Counted from the first letter of the stretch, positions 1-9,367 are shown. The stretch is 64,000 nt of DNA from Oceanicola sp. D3 (GCF_006351965.1 NZ_CP040932.1:1426001-1490000); one strand, 5' to 3'. Program-made: numbers and translations. Notes: generated by a model not told the origin, from the letters alone.

Positions 1-107
1 TCGGGGCGGCGCGCGGCGACACCGGCGGCGAAGGCGCCTGCCTTCTCCCATGCCGCGTAGATGCGGCCCTCGGCTTCGCTTGCGTCGAACGTCTTTTCCA
101 TTGCCAT
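1..107 (-). CDS. valS: Valine--tRNA ligase, N-terminal fragment
   Basis: Only the first 35 codons lie in the window; the gene runs off the left edge. Reading leftward from the ATG at 107 gives [20 protein letters not shown], the N-terminus I recall for ValRS of this bacterial group. ValRS charges tRNA-Val in the cytoplasm. The short fragment contains no catalytic motif (HIGH and KMSKS lie outside), so the call rests on N-terminal resemblance alone. A second in-frame ATG sits two codons in. It is divergent from the molybdenum hydroxylase gene, with about 135 bp between them in which I see no valine-rich leader. Confidence 0.75.
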   Translation of the reverse strand, partial: MAMEKTFDASEAEGRIYAAWEKAGAFAAGVAARRP

Positions 108-243
108 GTCGGCTCTCCGGCTCATGCTTTGCTTGGGGCGAGGGGATACCTCTTTGGCGGGGAGAGGGAAAGCCCGCGCTGGCTCTGGACAGTGCGGCCA
201 TGAAGGCTAGTGTCTCACGGACCAGCGAAGAGGAGTCAGCAGC

Positions 244-2535
244 ATGAACGCTTTCGGAAAAAGCCAGTCTCTCAAACGGGTGGAAGACCAGCGTTTTCTC
301 ACCGGACACGGGCAGTATCTTGAGGATACGGTGCCCGAGGGTGCGCTGTTTGCCCATTTCCTGCGCTCGCCGGTGGGCCATGGGAAGCTGGTTACGCTGG
401 GGCTGGAGGAGGCCCGCGAGATGCCGGGCGTGAAGCTGGTGGCCGGCGCGGCCGAGATGAAGGCCGACGGGGTGGACCTGCTGCTGGAAGGCGCCCGGGT
501 GGCCAATGTGGACGGCTCCAAGGGGGCCGATGCCAAGCGCCCGGTGCTGGTGGAAGAGCGGATGCGCTTTGTGGGCGACCCGATTGCGGTGGTCATTGCC
601 GAGACGCCGGAGCAGGCGAAGGATGCCGCCGAGGCGATCGAGTTGGATTTCGAGGAACTGCCCGCGCATATGGAGCTGGCCCCCGGCGGCGAGCCGATGC
701 ACGAAGAGGCGCCCGACAACATGGCCTATCACTGGGCGCAGGGCGATGAAGAGACCACCGATGCGGCGCTGGCGGCCTCCAAGCATCGGGTGAAGCTCGA
801 AATCGTCGACAACCGGGTGATGATCGTTTCGATGGAGCCGCGCGGCGCATGGGCGGAGTGGGCCGACGGGCGCATTCACCTGTGTTTCAGCGGGCAGGGT
901 GTGTGGGGGCAGAAGGCCTCGCTTGCCCGGCACCTTGGGCTGGCAGAGGAGAACGTGCGGGTCACGCATCCTGATGTTGGCGGCGGGTTTGGCCTGAAGG
1001 GGCAGGAATTTCCGGAGCATTGCGTGGTGGCCTGGGCCGCCAAGTACCTTGACCATCCGGTGCGCTGGATGAGCGAGCGCGGCGAGGGGCTGCAAAGCGA
1101 CCATGGCGGGCGCGACCTTGTGAGCATCGCCGAGCTGGGCTTTGACGAGAACCTGAAGATCACCGCCTACAAATGCGAGAACCGCTCGAACATGGGCGCC
1201 TACAACTCGGGTTTCGGGCAATATATCCAGTCGTTCCTCTTTGCCCGCGTCTTCCCCGGCACCTACCAGATCCAGACGGCCTATCTGGGCTGCAAGGGCT
1301 ATTACACCAACACCGCGCAGATGGACGCCTATCGCGGCGCGGGGCGGCCCGAAGCGATCTTTGTGCTGGAGCGGATGATGGACGAGGCGGCGCGCCAGCT
1401 TGGCGTCAGCCCGTGGGAGCTGCGGCGCAAGAACTTCATCGCCGCCGACCAGTTTCCCTACAAATCCGTCAGCGGCGAGCTTTACGATGTGGGCGATTTT
1501 CATGCGGTGCTGGCCGATGTGGAAAAGGCCGCCGATCTTGAGGGCTACAAGGCCCGCAAGGCGGAGAGCGAGGCCAATGGCAAGCTGCGCGGCTATGGGC
1601 TGGCCTATTACATCGAGTCGATCCTCGGTGATCCGACCGAGGGCGCGACGGTGGAGTTTGCCGAGGATGGCATGGTGGACCTGATGGTGGGCACCCAATC
1701 CAACGGGCAGGGGCATGAGACGGTTTATGCGGCCTTCCTTGAAGAACGCTCCGGCATTCCGGTGGAGAAGATCCGGGTGGTGCAGGGCGATTCTGACCGG
1801 ATCGCCACGGGCGGCGGCACTGGCGGCTCGCGCTCGGTGACAACCCAGACCAACGCCACCATCGCTGCCGTCAACGTGATGGTAGAGGCCTTCGCGCCTT
1901 TCGTGGCCGAAGAGCTGGGCGTGGATGAGGTGGAGTTTGAGGATGGCAGCTTTGGCGCACCCGGCTCCAACCGCCGCCCGACGATGATCGACGCCGCCGA
2001 GATGGCACGCGAGAAGGGCCGCGAGGATCTGCTGCGCCATGAGGGCAAGGCCACGCTCGACGGGCGCAGCTACCCCAACGGCGGGCATTTCTGCGAGGTC
2101 GAGGTGGACCCGGAGACCGGGCAGGTGGAGCTGAAGCGCTACACGGTGGTCGATGATTTCGGCAACCTCGTGAACCCGACACTGGCCGAGGGCCAGGTGC
2201 ATGGCGGCGTGGCGCAGGGCGTGGGGCAGATCCTGATGGAGAACGCCGTGTATGACGAGGACGGCCAGCTGCTGACCGGCTCGTTCATGGATTATGCCAT
2301 GCCGCGTGCCGCCGACCTGCCGTTCTATGGTTTCGAGGCGCATCCGGTGCCCTCGATCCAGAACCCGCTGGGCATGAAGGGCTGCGGCGAGGCGGGCACG
2401 GTGGGCGCGATGGCGGCTGTAACCAACGCGGTGATCGACGCGCTTTGGGACAAGGGCGTGCGCAATGCGCAGGTGCCATTCACCCCGCAGCGGGTTTGGG
2501 CGCTGTTGAAAGAGGCGGAAGGTGACGCTTCGTGA
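244..2535 (+). CDS. Molybdenum hydroxylase large subunit (xanthine dehydrogenase / CoxL form II family)
   Basis: A 763-aa molybdopterin-binding large subunit. These enzymes hydroxylate heteroaromatic or aldehyde substrates at a Mo-cytosine-dinucleotide centre. The aldehyde-oxidase 'hammerhead' domain occupies about residues 15-125 and the two Mo-cofactor domains follow. The active-site loop reads AYRGAGR, the form II signature rather than the AYxCSFR loop of true CO dehydrogenases. Near the C-terminus GCGEAG carries the expected catalytic glutamate. A GAGGAG ribosome-binding site precedes the ATG. The [2Fe-2S] and FAD subunits that normally sit beside it are absent within the window; a DUF2235 gene overlaps its end instead. 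The substrate cannot be predicted. Confidence 0.9.
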   Translation: MNAFGKSQSLKRVEDQRFLTGHGQYLEDTVPEGALFAHFLRSPVGHGKLVTLGLEEAREMPGVKLVAGAAEMKADGVDLLLEGARVANVDGSKGADAKRPVLVEERMRFVGDPIAVVIAETPEQAKDAAEAIELDFEELPAHMELAPGGEPMHEEAPDNMAYHWAQGDEETTDAALAASKHRVKLEIVDNRVMIVSMEPRGAWAEWADGRIHLCFSGQGVWGQKASLARHLGLAEENVRVTHPDVGGGFGLKGQEFPEHCVVAWAAKYLDHPVRWMSERGEGLQSDHGGRDLVSIAELGFDENLKITAYKCENRSNMGAYNSGFGQYIQSFLFARVFPGTYQIQTAYLGCKGYYTNTAQMDAYRGAGRPEAIFVLERMMDEAARQLGVSPWELRRKNFIAADQFPYKSVSGELYDVGDFHAVLADVEKAADLEGYKARKAESEANGKLRGYGLAYYIESILGDPTEGATVEFAEDGMVDLMVGTQSNGQGHETVYAAFLEERSGIPVEKIRVVQGDSDRIATGGGTGGSRSVTTQTNATIAAVNVMVEAFAPFVAEELGVDEVEFEDGSFGAPGSNRRPTMIDAAEMAREKGREDLLRHEGKATLDGRSYPNGGHFCEVEVDPETGQVELKRYTVVDDFGNLVNPTLAEGQVHGGVAQGVGQILMENAVYDEDGQLLTGSFMDYAMPRAADLPFYGFEAHPVPSIQNPLGMKGCGEAGTVGAMAAVTNAVIDALWDKGVRNAQVPFTPQRVWALLKEAEGDAS

Positions 2536-3634
2536 GTTTCTAGGCTCCTTCTGGCCGGGGCGGCGCGAAAAGAACACGCCGCGCCCGGCCACGCGGGAGT
2601 CTGTTGCCCATGTGGTGGTGCTGGATGGCACCATGTCGAGCTTGCGCCCGAAGCATGAGACGAACGCGGGGCTGACCTTCAAGCTGCTCAGGCAGGCGGT
2701 GCCGCGGGCGCGGCTTTCGGTGCATTACGAGCCGGGCATTCAGTGGCGCGACTGGCGCTCGACCGGTGATGTGGTGGCCGGGCGGGGAATCAACCGGCAG
2801 ATCCAGCGGGCCTATGGCTTTTTGGCCAGCCGATACCGGCCGGGCGACCGGATCTTTCTGATCGGTTATTCACGCGGGGCCTATGCGGTGCGCTCGCTGG
2901 CGGGCTGCATTGATACGGTGGGGCTGCTCAAGCGCAACCATGCCACCGTGCGCGGCGTCCGGCAGATGTGGCGACACTATCGCGCGGGCGGTGCGGGCGA
3001 GGCGGCGCTGCGCTTTCGGCTGGCCTATTGCCACAACGATGTGCGGATCGAGGCGGTGGGCTGCTGGGACACGGTAAAGAGCCTCGGGGTTCGGCTGCCA
3101 TTGCTCTGGCGGTTCACCAATGACGCCCATGCCTTTCATAACCACAACCTCGGGGCGGCGGTGAAGAACGGCTTTCATGCGTTGGCGCTGGACGAAACCC
3201 GGCTGGCCTATGCCCCGGTGATGTGGGTCAGCCGCGAGGGCTGGCCGGGCGAGCGGCTGGAGCAGGTGTGGTTTCGCGGCAGTCACGGCGACGTGGGCGG
3301 GCATATCACCCCCTTCCTCAAGGCGCGGCCGTTGGCGAATATTCCGCTGGTCTGGATGCTGGGGCGGCTGGAGGACTGCGGCTTGCCGATGCCGGAGGGC
3401 TGGGCGGGCGCGTATGAGCAGGACGTCAACGCGCCCTCGGTGGGCCGGTTTGCGGGCTGGGGCAAGCTCTTCCTGTCGCGGCGGGCGCGTGTGATCATGG
3501 AAGACCCGAGCGAATCCTATCACCCCACGGCGCGGCCCGATGCGCCGCTGATGGCCGATCCGGCCTCGGGTGGGCCGGGGCCTTCGGTGGAAAAGCGCAA
3601 GGAAACGCAGGATTCCGGCCCGGACGCCCCCTGA
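2522..3634 (+). CDS. DUF2235 (Tle1-like) alpha/beta hydrolase domain protein
   Basis: A 370-aa protein with a GTG start that overlaps the end of the preceding gene by 14 bp, suggesting translational coupling. The nucleophile elbow GYSRGA lies at about residues 116-121, and an N-terminal VVVLDGT strand fits the start of the DUF2235 fold; a later GSHGDVGGH block probably carries the catalytic Asp/His region. The family includes type VI phospholipase effectors (Tle1) but also many cytoplasmic proteins of unknown role. No signal peptide, membrane segment or secretion gene is visible, so an effector role is not supported here. Its partner relationship with the molybdenum hydroxylase is unexplained. 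Confidence 0.8.
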   Translation: MTLREFLGSFWPGRREKNTPRPATRESVAHVVVLDGTMSSLRPKHETNAGLTFKLLRQAVPRARLSVHYEPGIQWRDWRSTGDVVAGRGINRQIQRAYGFLASRYRPGDRIFLIGYSRGAYAVRSLAGCIDTVGLLKRNHATVRGVRQMWRHYRAGGAGEAALRFRLAYCHNDVRIEAVGCWDTVKSLGVRLPLLWRFTNDAHAFHNHNLGAAVKNGFHALALDETRLAYAPVMWVSREGWPGERLEQVWFRGSHGDVGGHITPFLKARPLANIPLVWMLGRLEDCGLPMPEGWAGAYEQDVNAPSVGRFAGWGKLFLSRRARVIMEDPSESYHPTARPDAPLMADPASGGPGPSVEKRKETQDSGPDAP

Positions 3635-3640
3635 CGAGGC

Positions 3641-3669
3641 TTGACGCCTCCCGGCTTTGCCCCTAAACG
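3641..3669 (+). promoter_or_regulatory. Sigma-70-like promoter for rpmB
   Basis: TTGACG at 3641-3646 and TAAACG at 3664-3669 are separated by exactly 17 bp, about 72 bp before the rpmB start. The -35 half also sits in a small GAGGC/GCCTC hairpin that may end the upstream transcript. Inferred from sequence only. Confidence 0.6.
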
Positions 3670-3741
3670 CACGAAACGAAATTCGGGGCGCGCTGCCCAG
3701 CCCGGGCCGCGCCTCTCTCATTTGAGCACGAGGATGAAACC

Positions 3742-4032
3742 ATGTCTCGCGTCTGCGAACTGACCGGCAAAGGCCCGATGACTGGCAACAACGTCAGCCA
3801 TGCCAACAACAAAACCCGCCGTCGCTTCCTGCCTAACCTGCAGGATGTGACGCTGATCTCCGACATTCTGGGCCGCCCCTTCAAGCTGAAGGTGTCGAAC
3901 CACGCCCTGCGCACGGTGGACCACCGCGGCGGGCTGGACGCCTTTCTGGCGAAGGCCAAGTCTGAAGATCTTTCGCGCAAGGCGCTGAAGATCAAGAAGG
4001 ACATCGAGAAGGCCCAGGCCGAAGCCGCCTGA
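3742..4032 (+). CDS. rpmB: 50S ribosomal protein L28
   Basis: A 96-aa basic protein of the expected length. The N-terminal [12 protein letters not shown] and the following [15 protein letters not shown] block are the hallmark of L28, and the [17 protein letters not shown] segment matches alphaproteobacterial versions. L28 is a structural component of the large ribosomal subunit. The gene is monocistronic: a good promoter lies upstream at 3641-3669 and a strong hairpin terminator directly downstream. A GAGG ribosome-binding motif precedes the ATG. Confidence is high because family, length and context all agree. Confidence 0.97.
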   Translation: MSRVCELTGKGPMTGNNVSHANNKTRRRFLPNLQDVTLISDILGRPFKLKVSNHALRTVDHRGGLDAFLAKAKSEDLSRKALKIKKDIEKAQAEAA

Positions 4033-4054
4033 TCCTTTGCGAATGCAAGATGTG

Positions 4055-4085
4055 AACCCCGCCGGTGGCAGCACCGTGCGGGGTT
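4055..4085 (+). terminator. Rho-independent terminator of rpmB
   Basis: AACCCCGC (4055-4062) pairs with GCGGGGTT (4078-4085) and CGGTG (4063-4067) with CACCG (4072-4076) around a 4-base loop, giving 13 base pairs with one bulged T. A T-rich stretch (GCTTCATTTT) follows. Confidence 0.8.
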
Positions 4086-4136
4086 GCTTCATTTTGGCCC
4101 CTTGCGGCGAGACGGCGCGGGGCTAGGGTGCGCGCG

Positions 4137-4484
4137 ATGATGATGGTGAGGCGTGTCATATCGGGGCTGATGCTGGCGGTGCTGCTGCTGGCAGGGCAGG
4201 CGTTGTCCGTGGCGCGCGGGCATGGCGCGGCCGTGGGGCAGATGGTGATCTGCACCGGATTCGGCACGCAGGTTGTGCATGTGGACGCCGAGGGCAACCC
4301 GGTGAGCGCACCGCATCTTTGCCCCGACGGGCTGGCCGCAATGGTGGAGGCCCATGTGCCGCCGCCGCCGCTGGCGGTGCAGGTCACGGGCGAAGTGAGC
4401 GCTGTGCAGGTGCTCGCACACAGGGTGGATGCGGCGCGACGTGCGCGCGCCGTTTTCGAGGCGCGGGGGCCGCCGCTGGCTTGA
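4137..4484 (+). CDS. Small membrane/exported protein of unknown function upstream of copper chaperone
   Basis: About 115 residues. A hydrophobic segment at residues 7-20 (ISGLMLAVLLLAGQAL) is a signal peptide or single membrane anchor; the rest is a small extracytoplasmic domain beginning MVICTGFGTQVVHV, with two cysteines in all. Three consecutive ATGs (4137, 4140, 4143) make the exact start uncertain. It is followed after 39 bp by a PCu(A)C copper chaperone in the same direction. Small DUF2946-type proteins often neighbour copper genes, and this could be a distant member, but I cannot confirm that by eye. Confidence 0.6.
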   Translation: MMMVRRVISGLMLAVLLLAGQALSVARGHGAAVGQMVICTGFGTQVVHVDAEGNPVSAPHLCPDGLAAMVEAHVPPPPLAVQVTGEVSAVQVLAHRVDAARRARAVFEARGPPLA

Positions 4485-4523
4485 GATTTTCACGCGACAG
4501 AAACTCAAGACAGGACAAGACAG

Positions 4524-4985
4524 ATGAAACTCAAGGCTTTGACCCTCGCCGCGCTTATGGCGGCCTCTCCCGCAGTCGCAGACATCAAGGTGATGGACGC
4601 TTACGCCCGCTCTGCCAGCCCCACGGCCAAATCCGGCGCGGCCTTCATGGAGATCATGAACACCGGCGAGGCGGATGACAGGCTGATTGCCGCCGCCTCC
4701 GATGCCGCCGCCCGGGTGGAGCTGCACACCCATAAGGACATGGGCGAGGGCGTGATGCGGATGATGGAAGTGGAAGAGGGCTTTGCCCTGCCCGCTGGCG
4801 GCGCCCATGCGCTGGCCCGTGGCGGCGACCACGTGATGCTGATGGGCCTCACCGCGCCGCTGGAACAGGGCAGCACCATCTCGGTGACGCTCACCTTCGA
4901 GCAGGCCGGCGAGATGGTGGTGGAGATCCCGGTGGACAACGAGCGCAAGCCGGAGGCCATGGACCATTCGAAGATGGGCCACTGA
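4524..4985 (+). CDS. Periplasmic copper chaperone PCu(A)C
   Basis: A 153-aa secreted protein with a signal peptide cleaved near residue 19 (SPAVA-D). The Cu(I) motif H-X10-M-X21-H-X-M is intact: His70, Met81, His103 and Met105. The family delivers Cu(I) to the CuA or CuB centre of cytochrome oxidase in the periplasm. A second, C-terminal Met/His-rich tail (MDHSKMGH) could bind additional copper. It follows a small exported protein and converges with a nitroreductase gene 9 bp away. No oxidase genes are in the window, so its client is unknown. Confidence 0.93.
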   Translation: MKLKALTLAALMAASPAVADIKVMDAYARSASPTAKSGAAFMEIMNTGEADDRLIAAASDAAARVELHTHKDMGEGVMRMMEVEEGFALPAGGAHALARGGDHVMLMGLTAPLEQGSTISVTLTFEQAGEMVVEIPVDNERKPEAMDHSKMGH

Positions 4986-4994
4986 GGGCGCTGG

Positions 4995-5690
4995 CTACGC
5001 CTCGATCACCGACATGATGTCTGAAAGCGGCTTTTTGATCTTGGCCGCTTTCGGCACCGTCGCATCCTCCGCCGGATGGCCAACGGCGAGAATCATCACC
5101 GGCTTCTCCGAGGCGGGCCGCCCGAGCAGCTCGTTGAGGAACTTCATCGGGTTGGGGGTGTGGGTCAGCGCCACCAGCCCGGCGTGGTGCAGCGCGGCGA
5201 TCAGAAAGCCGGTGGCGATGCCGACCGACTCGGGCACGTAATAATTTTTGTAGCGGGTGCCGTCGGAGAACTCGCCCCAGCGCTGGGCGAAGATCACGAT
5301 GAGCCAGGGCGCGACCTCAAGATGCGGCTTGGCGGGGTCGGTGCCCATTGGCTCCAGCGCCTTCAGCCATTCATCCCCGCCTCCCCCGGCGTAAAAGGCC
5401 TCTTCCTCCTTCTCGGCAGCCGCCCGGATGGCGGCCTTGGCCTTCGGCCCTTTTATGGCAGCAAAGTGCCACGGCTGATGGTTCGCCCCGGAGGGCGCGC
5501 GGCCTGCGGTGGCAATGGCGGCCTCGATCACCGCGCGATCGACCGGGCGGGGGGAGAAGTCGCGCACGGTGTGGCGCTGCTCCATGCTGGCGAGGAAGGC
5601 GCGGGCGGCGGCGAGGCTTTCGGCATCGCTCAGATCGGCGCGGTCGGGCAGGGGGATGGGCTCGAAATCGAGCTGGTCTTTTGAGAACAT
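4995..5690 (-). CDS. Nitroreductase family protein (iodotyrosine-deiodinase-like branch)
   Basis: A 231-aa FMN-dependent nitroreductase-fold protein. The N-terminal [13 protein letters not shown] and the following [14 protein letters not shown] motif are the FMN-phosphate and ring-binding signature shared by nitroreductases, BluB and bacterial iodotyrosine deiodinases; the PSGANHQPW form is closest to the deiodinase-like branch. Such enzymes reduce small halogenated or nitro aromatics with NAD(P)H or an electron-transfer partner. The true substrate cannot be told. It stands alone, converging with the copper chaperone gene and 90 bp downstream of the sirtuin gene on the same strand. Confidence 0.85.
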   Translation of the reverse strand: MFSKDQLDFEPIPLPDRADLSDAESLAAARAFLASMEQRHTVRDFSPRPVDRAVIEAAIATAGRAPSGANHQPWHFAAIKGPKAKAAIRAAAEKEEEAFYAGGGGDEWLKALEPMGTDPAKPHLEVAPWLIVIFAQRWGEFSDGTRYKNYYVPESVGIATGFLIAALHHAGLVALTHTPNPMKFLNELLGRPASEKPVMILAVGHPAEDATVPKAAKIKKPLSDIMSVIEA

Positions 5691-5780
5691 TCTGGGGGCC
5701 TCCTTGGCGGCGGAGTTTGCGGGCGCGGGGGCTGCTCATCAAGGCCTGTCGGCCATTCTTCGCAGCTGGGGCGCGGGCCT

Positions 5781-6482
5781 TCAGGGCCGTAGAGCGGCTT
5801 GGAGGCGTTCTTCGACCCATGCGGGGACAAGCTCTGTTGCCGGGCCGTGGCGGGATTGGTCGAAGAGCGGGGTGATCTCGGAGGGCTCTAGGTTGAGCTC
5901 CAGCGTCTCGGCCCCGGACTGGCGGGCAAGGCGGACGAAGCCGGCGGCAGGGTAGACCGCACCGGAGGTGCCGATGGAAACGAAGAGCGCGGTTTGCGAA
6001 AGAATCTCGCCGATGCGCTCCATGTGATAGGGCACCTCGCCGAACCAGACGACATCGGGCCGGGTGGCAGGCTGGCGGCAGTCGGGGCAGGGATCTTCCA
6101 GCGCCATGGCAGGCGGCGCAAGCCAGCGGTGGCCGCAGGCGGCGCAGAGTGCGGTGTGATGCGCCCCATGCATGTGAATCACCTCCGCGCCTCCCTTTTC
6201 ATGCAGGTCATCGACGTTTTGGGTGATGATGTGCACCGCACCGGGGTAGGACTTTTGCAACTTTCCCAGCGCGTGGTGGGCCGCGTTGGGCTTGGCAGCC
6301 CTCACTTTTTCGCGCCGCATGTTGTAGAAATCGAGCACAAGCCCCGGATTGCGGGCAAAGGCCTCGGGGGTGGCGACATCTTCGATGTCATACTGTGCCC
6401 AGATGCCGCCCGGGTCGCGAAAGGTGGCGATGCCGCTCTCGGCAGAGATACCGGCGCCGGTGAGAATGGTGATGGGTCGCAT
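5781..6482 (-). CDS. cobB: NAD-dependent protein deacylase (class III sirtuin, CobB type)
   Basis: A 233-aa sirtuin that removes acyl groups from lysines using NAD+. NAD-binding GAGIS is at residues 9-13, TQNVD at 87-91, catalytic His105 in HMHG, and a zinc knuckle formed by Cys113, Cys116, Cys132 and Cys135. Tyr53 and Arg56 reproduce the YxxR pair that in SIRT5 and E. coli CobB binds succinyl or malonyl groups, so desuccinylase activity is expected. The gene is divergent from the phosphatase gene at 6513, with only 30 bp between start codons, suggesting closely packed or overlapping promoters. Confidence 0.94.
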   Translation of the reverse strand: MRPITILTGAGISAESGIATFRDPGGIWAQYDIEDVATPEAFARNPGLVLDFYNMRREKVRAAKPNAAHHALGKLQKSYPGAVHIITQNVDDLHEKGGAEVIHMHGAHHTALCAACGHRWLAPPAMALEDPCPDCRQPATRPDVVWFGEVPYHMERIGEILSQTALFVSIGTSGAVYPAAGFVRLARQSGAETLELNLEPSEITPLFDQSRHGPATELVPAWVEERLQAALRP

Positions 6483-6512
6483 GAGGCCTCAGGTTCGGTT
6501 AGCCTCGCCAGC

Positions 6513-6971
6513 ATGACTCATCGCGTTCTCTTTGTCTGCCTCGGCAACATCTGCCGCTCCCCCACCGCACACGGCATCTTTGAGGCCAAGGCCCGCGCGG
6601 CCGGGCTGGAGGTGGAGGTTGAGGGGGCGGGCACCGGGGCGTGGCATGTGGGCGAGCCGCCGGATCGGCGGATGCAGGCGGCGGCAAAGGCAGCGGGCTA
6701 TGACCTGAGTGCGCTTAGGGCGCAGAAGTTCACGGCGGCGGATTTTGATCGTTTCGATGCGATTTACGCGATGGACCGCCAGAACCTTGCCGACATCGAA
6801 GCGCTGCGCCCGGCGGGCAACGCCACGCCGGTGTCGCTGTTTCTCAGCCACGGCCCGAGTGGGCGTGAAGAGGTGCCCGACCCTTACTATGAGGGCGGGT
6901 TTGACGGGGTTGTCGAGATGGTGGCGCAGACCTGCGACGCGATGATCGAAGAGCTGCGCCTCAAAGGCTGA
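6513..6971 (+). CDS. Low-molecular-weight protein tyrosine phosphatase
   Basis: A 152-aa protein with the P-loop CLGNICRS (Cys9 nucleophile, Arg15), following the CX5R(S) rule, and the general-acid Asp in DPYY near residue 126. The family dephosphorylates tyrosine on proteins, and in many bacteria antagonises BY-kinases of exopolysaccharide systems. Here the BY-kinase locus is 46 kb away and this gene sits between a sirtuin and a small secreted protein, so a link is speculative. I chose the ATG at 6513; a longer reading frame upstream overlaps cobB and has no family resemblance. Its stop codon directly abuts the stop of the convergent gene. Confidence 0.93.
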   Translation: MTHRVLFVCLGNICRSPTAHGIFEAKARAAGLEVEVEGAGTGAWHVGEPPDRRMQAAAKAAGYDLSALRAQKFTAADFDRFDAIYAMDRQNLADIEALRPAGNATPVSLFLSHGPSGREEVPDPYYEGGFDGVVEMVAQTCDAMIEELRLKG

Positions 6972-7289
6972 TCAGGAGCAGGAGGCGGCGGCGGAGTTGC
7001 CGAACTTCTTCCATTTCTTCCAGAAGATCTCATTGCCGGGGTTGTCAGACTGGCGGGTATCTTGCGCCAGCTGCGGCTCGCGGAAGAATTTTGCGCCCTT
7101 GCGCTGTTCCGAGCGGCTGAGCTCGAAATCCGCCACCCGCTGGATGCAGGAACACAGCGAGCGCGAGGCCCCCCGGTCGGATTTGATGCAGGCGCGCTCG
7201 AGCACCTTGGCCTCGGCCGTGGTGGGCAGGGCGGTGACGGCGGGCAGAGCCATCGCCGCACAGAGGAGGAGAGTGGAAAGGGATTTCAT
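6972..7289 (-). CDS. Small secreted four-cysteine protein, function unknown
   Basis: 105 residues with a clear Sec signal peptide (hydrophobic core LLLCAAMALPAVTALP, probable cleavage after TTAEA). The mature part carries four cysteines: one early (RACIK), a CSC pair and a C-terminal one, suggesting disulphide bonds in the periplasm. A charged helix with repeated Lys/Trp follows. I do not recognise a named family. It is convergent and immediately adjacent to the phosphatase gene (zero-base gap) and divergent from lepA. Confidence 0.65.
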   Translation of the reverse strand: MKSLSTLLLCAAMALPAVTALPTTAEAKVLERACIKSDRGASRSLCSCIQRVADFELSRSEQRKGAKFFREPQLAQDTRQSDNPGNEIFWKKWKKFGNSAAASCS

Positions 7290-7532
7290 CTGCTGTTTGC
7301 CTCGTTCGATCGGTTATCCAATGTGCCGGATGTGCCTCCGGCTGCACGGGGTCGTGATGGCGATAGGATGGCGCGAAACCGGGAAATTTTCAATTGGGCA
7401 TGTCTTGTGGGGCGCGGGCGGCGAGGGCCAATAGATTGTGCACGGAGCGGAAACGGCCCACTCCGGCGGCTGTGAGGTGACGTGAGTGCGCACGGCCCGG
7501 CCGGGCAAGGCCGCGCCGCCCTGCACGCCCGC

Positions 7533-7561
7533 TTGACGGGGCCTTGAAACCCCCGCATATC
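7533..7561 (+). promoter_or_regulatory. Promoter for lepA, positioned for a leaderless transcript
   Basis: TTGACG (7533-7538) and CATATC (7556-7561) are spaced by 17 bp. A start site 7 bases beyond the -10 would be at or next to the A of the lepA ATG at 7568, and no Shine-Dalgarno sequence is visible. The -10 is only a moderate match. Confidence 0.5.
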
Positions 7562-7567
7562 ACCGCA

Positions 7568-9367
7568 ATGACAGACCTGAAACACATCCGCAATTTCTCC
7601 ATCGTTGCCCATATCGACCACGGGAAATCCACGCTGGCCGACCGGCTGATTCAGTCGACAGGCACGGTGCAGGACCGCGACATGAAGGAGCAGCTCTTGG
7701 ACTCGATGGATATCGAGCGGGAGCGGGGCATCACGATCAAGGCGCAGACCGTGCGGATCGACTACAAGGCCGACGACGGTGAGACCTATGTGCTCAACCT
7801 CATCGACACGCCCGGCCACGTGGACTTTGCCTATGAGGTTTCGCGCTCGATGCGGGCGGTTGAGGGCTCTCTGCTGGTTGTCGACTCCACGCAAGGGGTT
7901 GAGGCGCAGACGCTGGCGAACGTGTATCAGGCGATTGATGCTGACCACGAGATTGTGCCGGTGCTCAACAAGATCGACCTTCCGGCGACAGATTGCGAGC
8001 GCGTGGCCGAGCAGATCGAGGATGTGATCGGGATCGACGCGAGCGGGGCGATCCGGGTGAGCGCCAAGACGGGCGTGGGCATTCACGAGACGCTGGAGGC
8101 GATCGTGAAGCTGCTGCCCGCCCCGCAGGGCGAGCGCGACGCGCCGCTGAAAGCGATGCTGGTGGATTCTTGGTATGACGCCTACCTCGGCGTCATTGTG
8201 CTGGTGCGGATCAAGGACGGCGTGCTGAAGAAGGGCGACCGGATACGGATGATGAGCACCAATGCGGTGTATCCGGTGGAGCGGCTGGGCGTGTTCAAGC
8301 CCGCGCTGCTGCCGGTGGACGAGCTGGGGCCGGGGGAGATCGGCTTTTTGACCGCCTCGATCAAGCAGGTGCGCGACACGCGGGTGGGTGACACGATCAC
8401 CACCGAGAAGAAGGGCACCGACAAGCCGCTTCCGGGCTTCAAGCCTTCGGTGCCGGTGGTGTTCTGCGGGCTGTTCCCGGTGGACAGCGCCGAATTTGAA
8501 GACCTGCGGGATGCGATCGAGAAGCTGGCGCTGAATGATGCATCGTTCAGCTACGAGATGGAGACCTCCGCCGCGCTGGGCTTCGGCTTCCGCTGCGGCT
8601 TCCTCGGGCTGCTGCACCTCGAGGTGATCCGCGACCGGATCGAGCGGGAATATGACATCGAGCTGATCACCACGGCGCCGAGCGTGGTTTATCATCTCTA
8701 TATGAAGGACGGGGAGATGAAGGAGCTTCACAACCCCGCCGACATGCCCGATCTGACCTATGTGGACCACGTGGAGGAGCCGCGCATCAAGGCGACGATC
8801 CTCGTGCCCGACGATTACCTCGGCGAGGTGCTGAAGCTCTGCCAGGAACGGCGTGGCATCCAGCAGGATCTCACCTACGTCGGCGGGCGGGCGATGGTGG
8901 TGTATGACCTGCCGCTGAACGAGGTGGTGTTTGATTTCTACGACCGGCTGAAGAGCATCACCAAGGGCTATGCCTCGTTTGACTACCAGATGGTGGGCTA
9001 CCGGGAAGACAACCTTGTGAAGATGTCGGTGCTGGTGAATGACGAGCCGGTGGACGCACTGAGCATGATGGTGCACCGCGACCGCGCCGAGATGCGGGGC
9101 CGGGCGATGTGCGAAAAGCTGAAAGACCTGATCCCCCGCCACATGTTCAAGATCCCGATCCAGGCGGCGATTGGCGGCAAGGTGATTGCGCGGGAGACGT
9201 TGAGTGCTTTGCGCAAGGACGTGACGGCCAAGTGCTACGGCGGCGACGCGACGCGGAAGAAGAAGCTGCTGGAGAAGCAGAAGGCCGGTAAGAAGAAGAT
9301 GCGCCAGTTCGGGAAGGTGGATATCCCGCAGGAGGCATTTATCAGCGCTCTAAAAATGGACAGCTAG
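7568..9367 (+). CDS. lepA: Elongation factor 4 (back-translocating GTPase LepA)
   Basis: 599 aa, the usual family length. The GTPase P-loop AHIDHGKST is at residues 14-22, DTPGH near 80 and NKID near 134, followed by EF-G-like domains and the LepA-specific lysine-rich C-terminal domain ([15 protein letters not shown]). LepA binds ribosomes and helps initiation or relieves stalled elongation under stress. I chose the ATG at 7568 because [19 protein letters not shown] is the standard N-terminus. No ribosome-binding site precedes it. The stop codon forms the loop of a terminator hairpin (9352-9380). Confidence 0.97.
   Translation: MTDLKHIRNFSIVAHIDHGKSTLADRLIQSTGTVQDRDMKEQLLDSMDIERERGITIKAQTVRIDYKADDGETYVLNLIDTPGHVDFAYEVSRSMRAVEGSLLVVDSTQGVEAQTLANVYQAIDADHEIVPVLNKIDLPATDCERVAEQIEDVIGIDASGAIRVSAKTGVGIHETLEAIVKLLPAPQGERDAPLKAMLVDSWYDAYLGVIVLVRIKDGVLKKGDRIRMMSTNAVYPVERLGVFKPALLPVDELGPGEIGFLTASIKQVRDTRVGDTITTEKKGTDKPLPGFKPSVPVVFCGLFPVDSAEFEDLRDAIEKLALNDASFSYEMETSAALGFGFRCGFLGLLHLEVIRDRIEREYDIELITTAPSVVYHLYMKDGEMKELHNPADMPDLTYVDHVEEPRIKATILVPDDYLGEVLKLCQERRGIQQDLTYVGGRAMVVYDLPLNEVVFDFYDRLKSITKGYASFDYQMVGYREDNLVKMSVLVNDEPVDALSMMVHRDRAEMRGRAMCEKLKDLIPRHMFKIPIQAAIGGKVIARETLSALRKDVTAKCYGGDATRKKKLLEKQKAGKKKMRQFGKVDIPQEAFISALKMDS

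Noticed and set aside
107-243. Leader peptide for valS
   Set aside because: A short frame on the minus strand exists but contains no valine codons and no attenuator-like stem pairing.
2522-3634. Type VI secretion effector (Tle1)
   Set aside because: DUF2235 occurs in effectors, but there is no VgrG, Tap/Tec adaptor, immunity gene or other secretion gene nearby.
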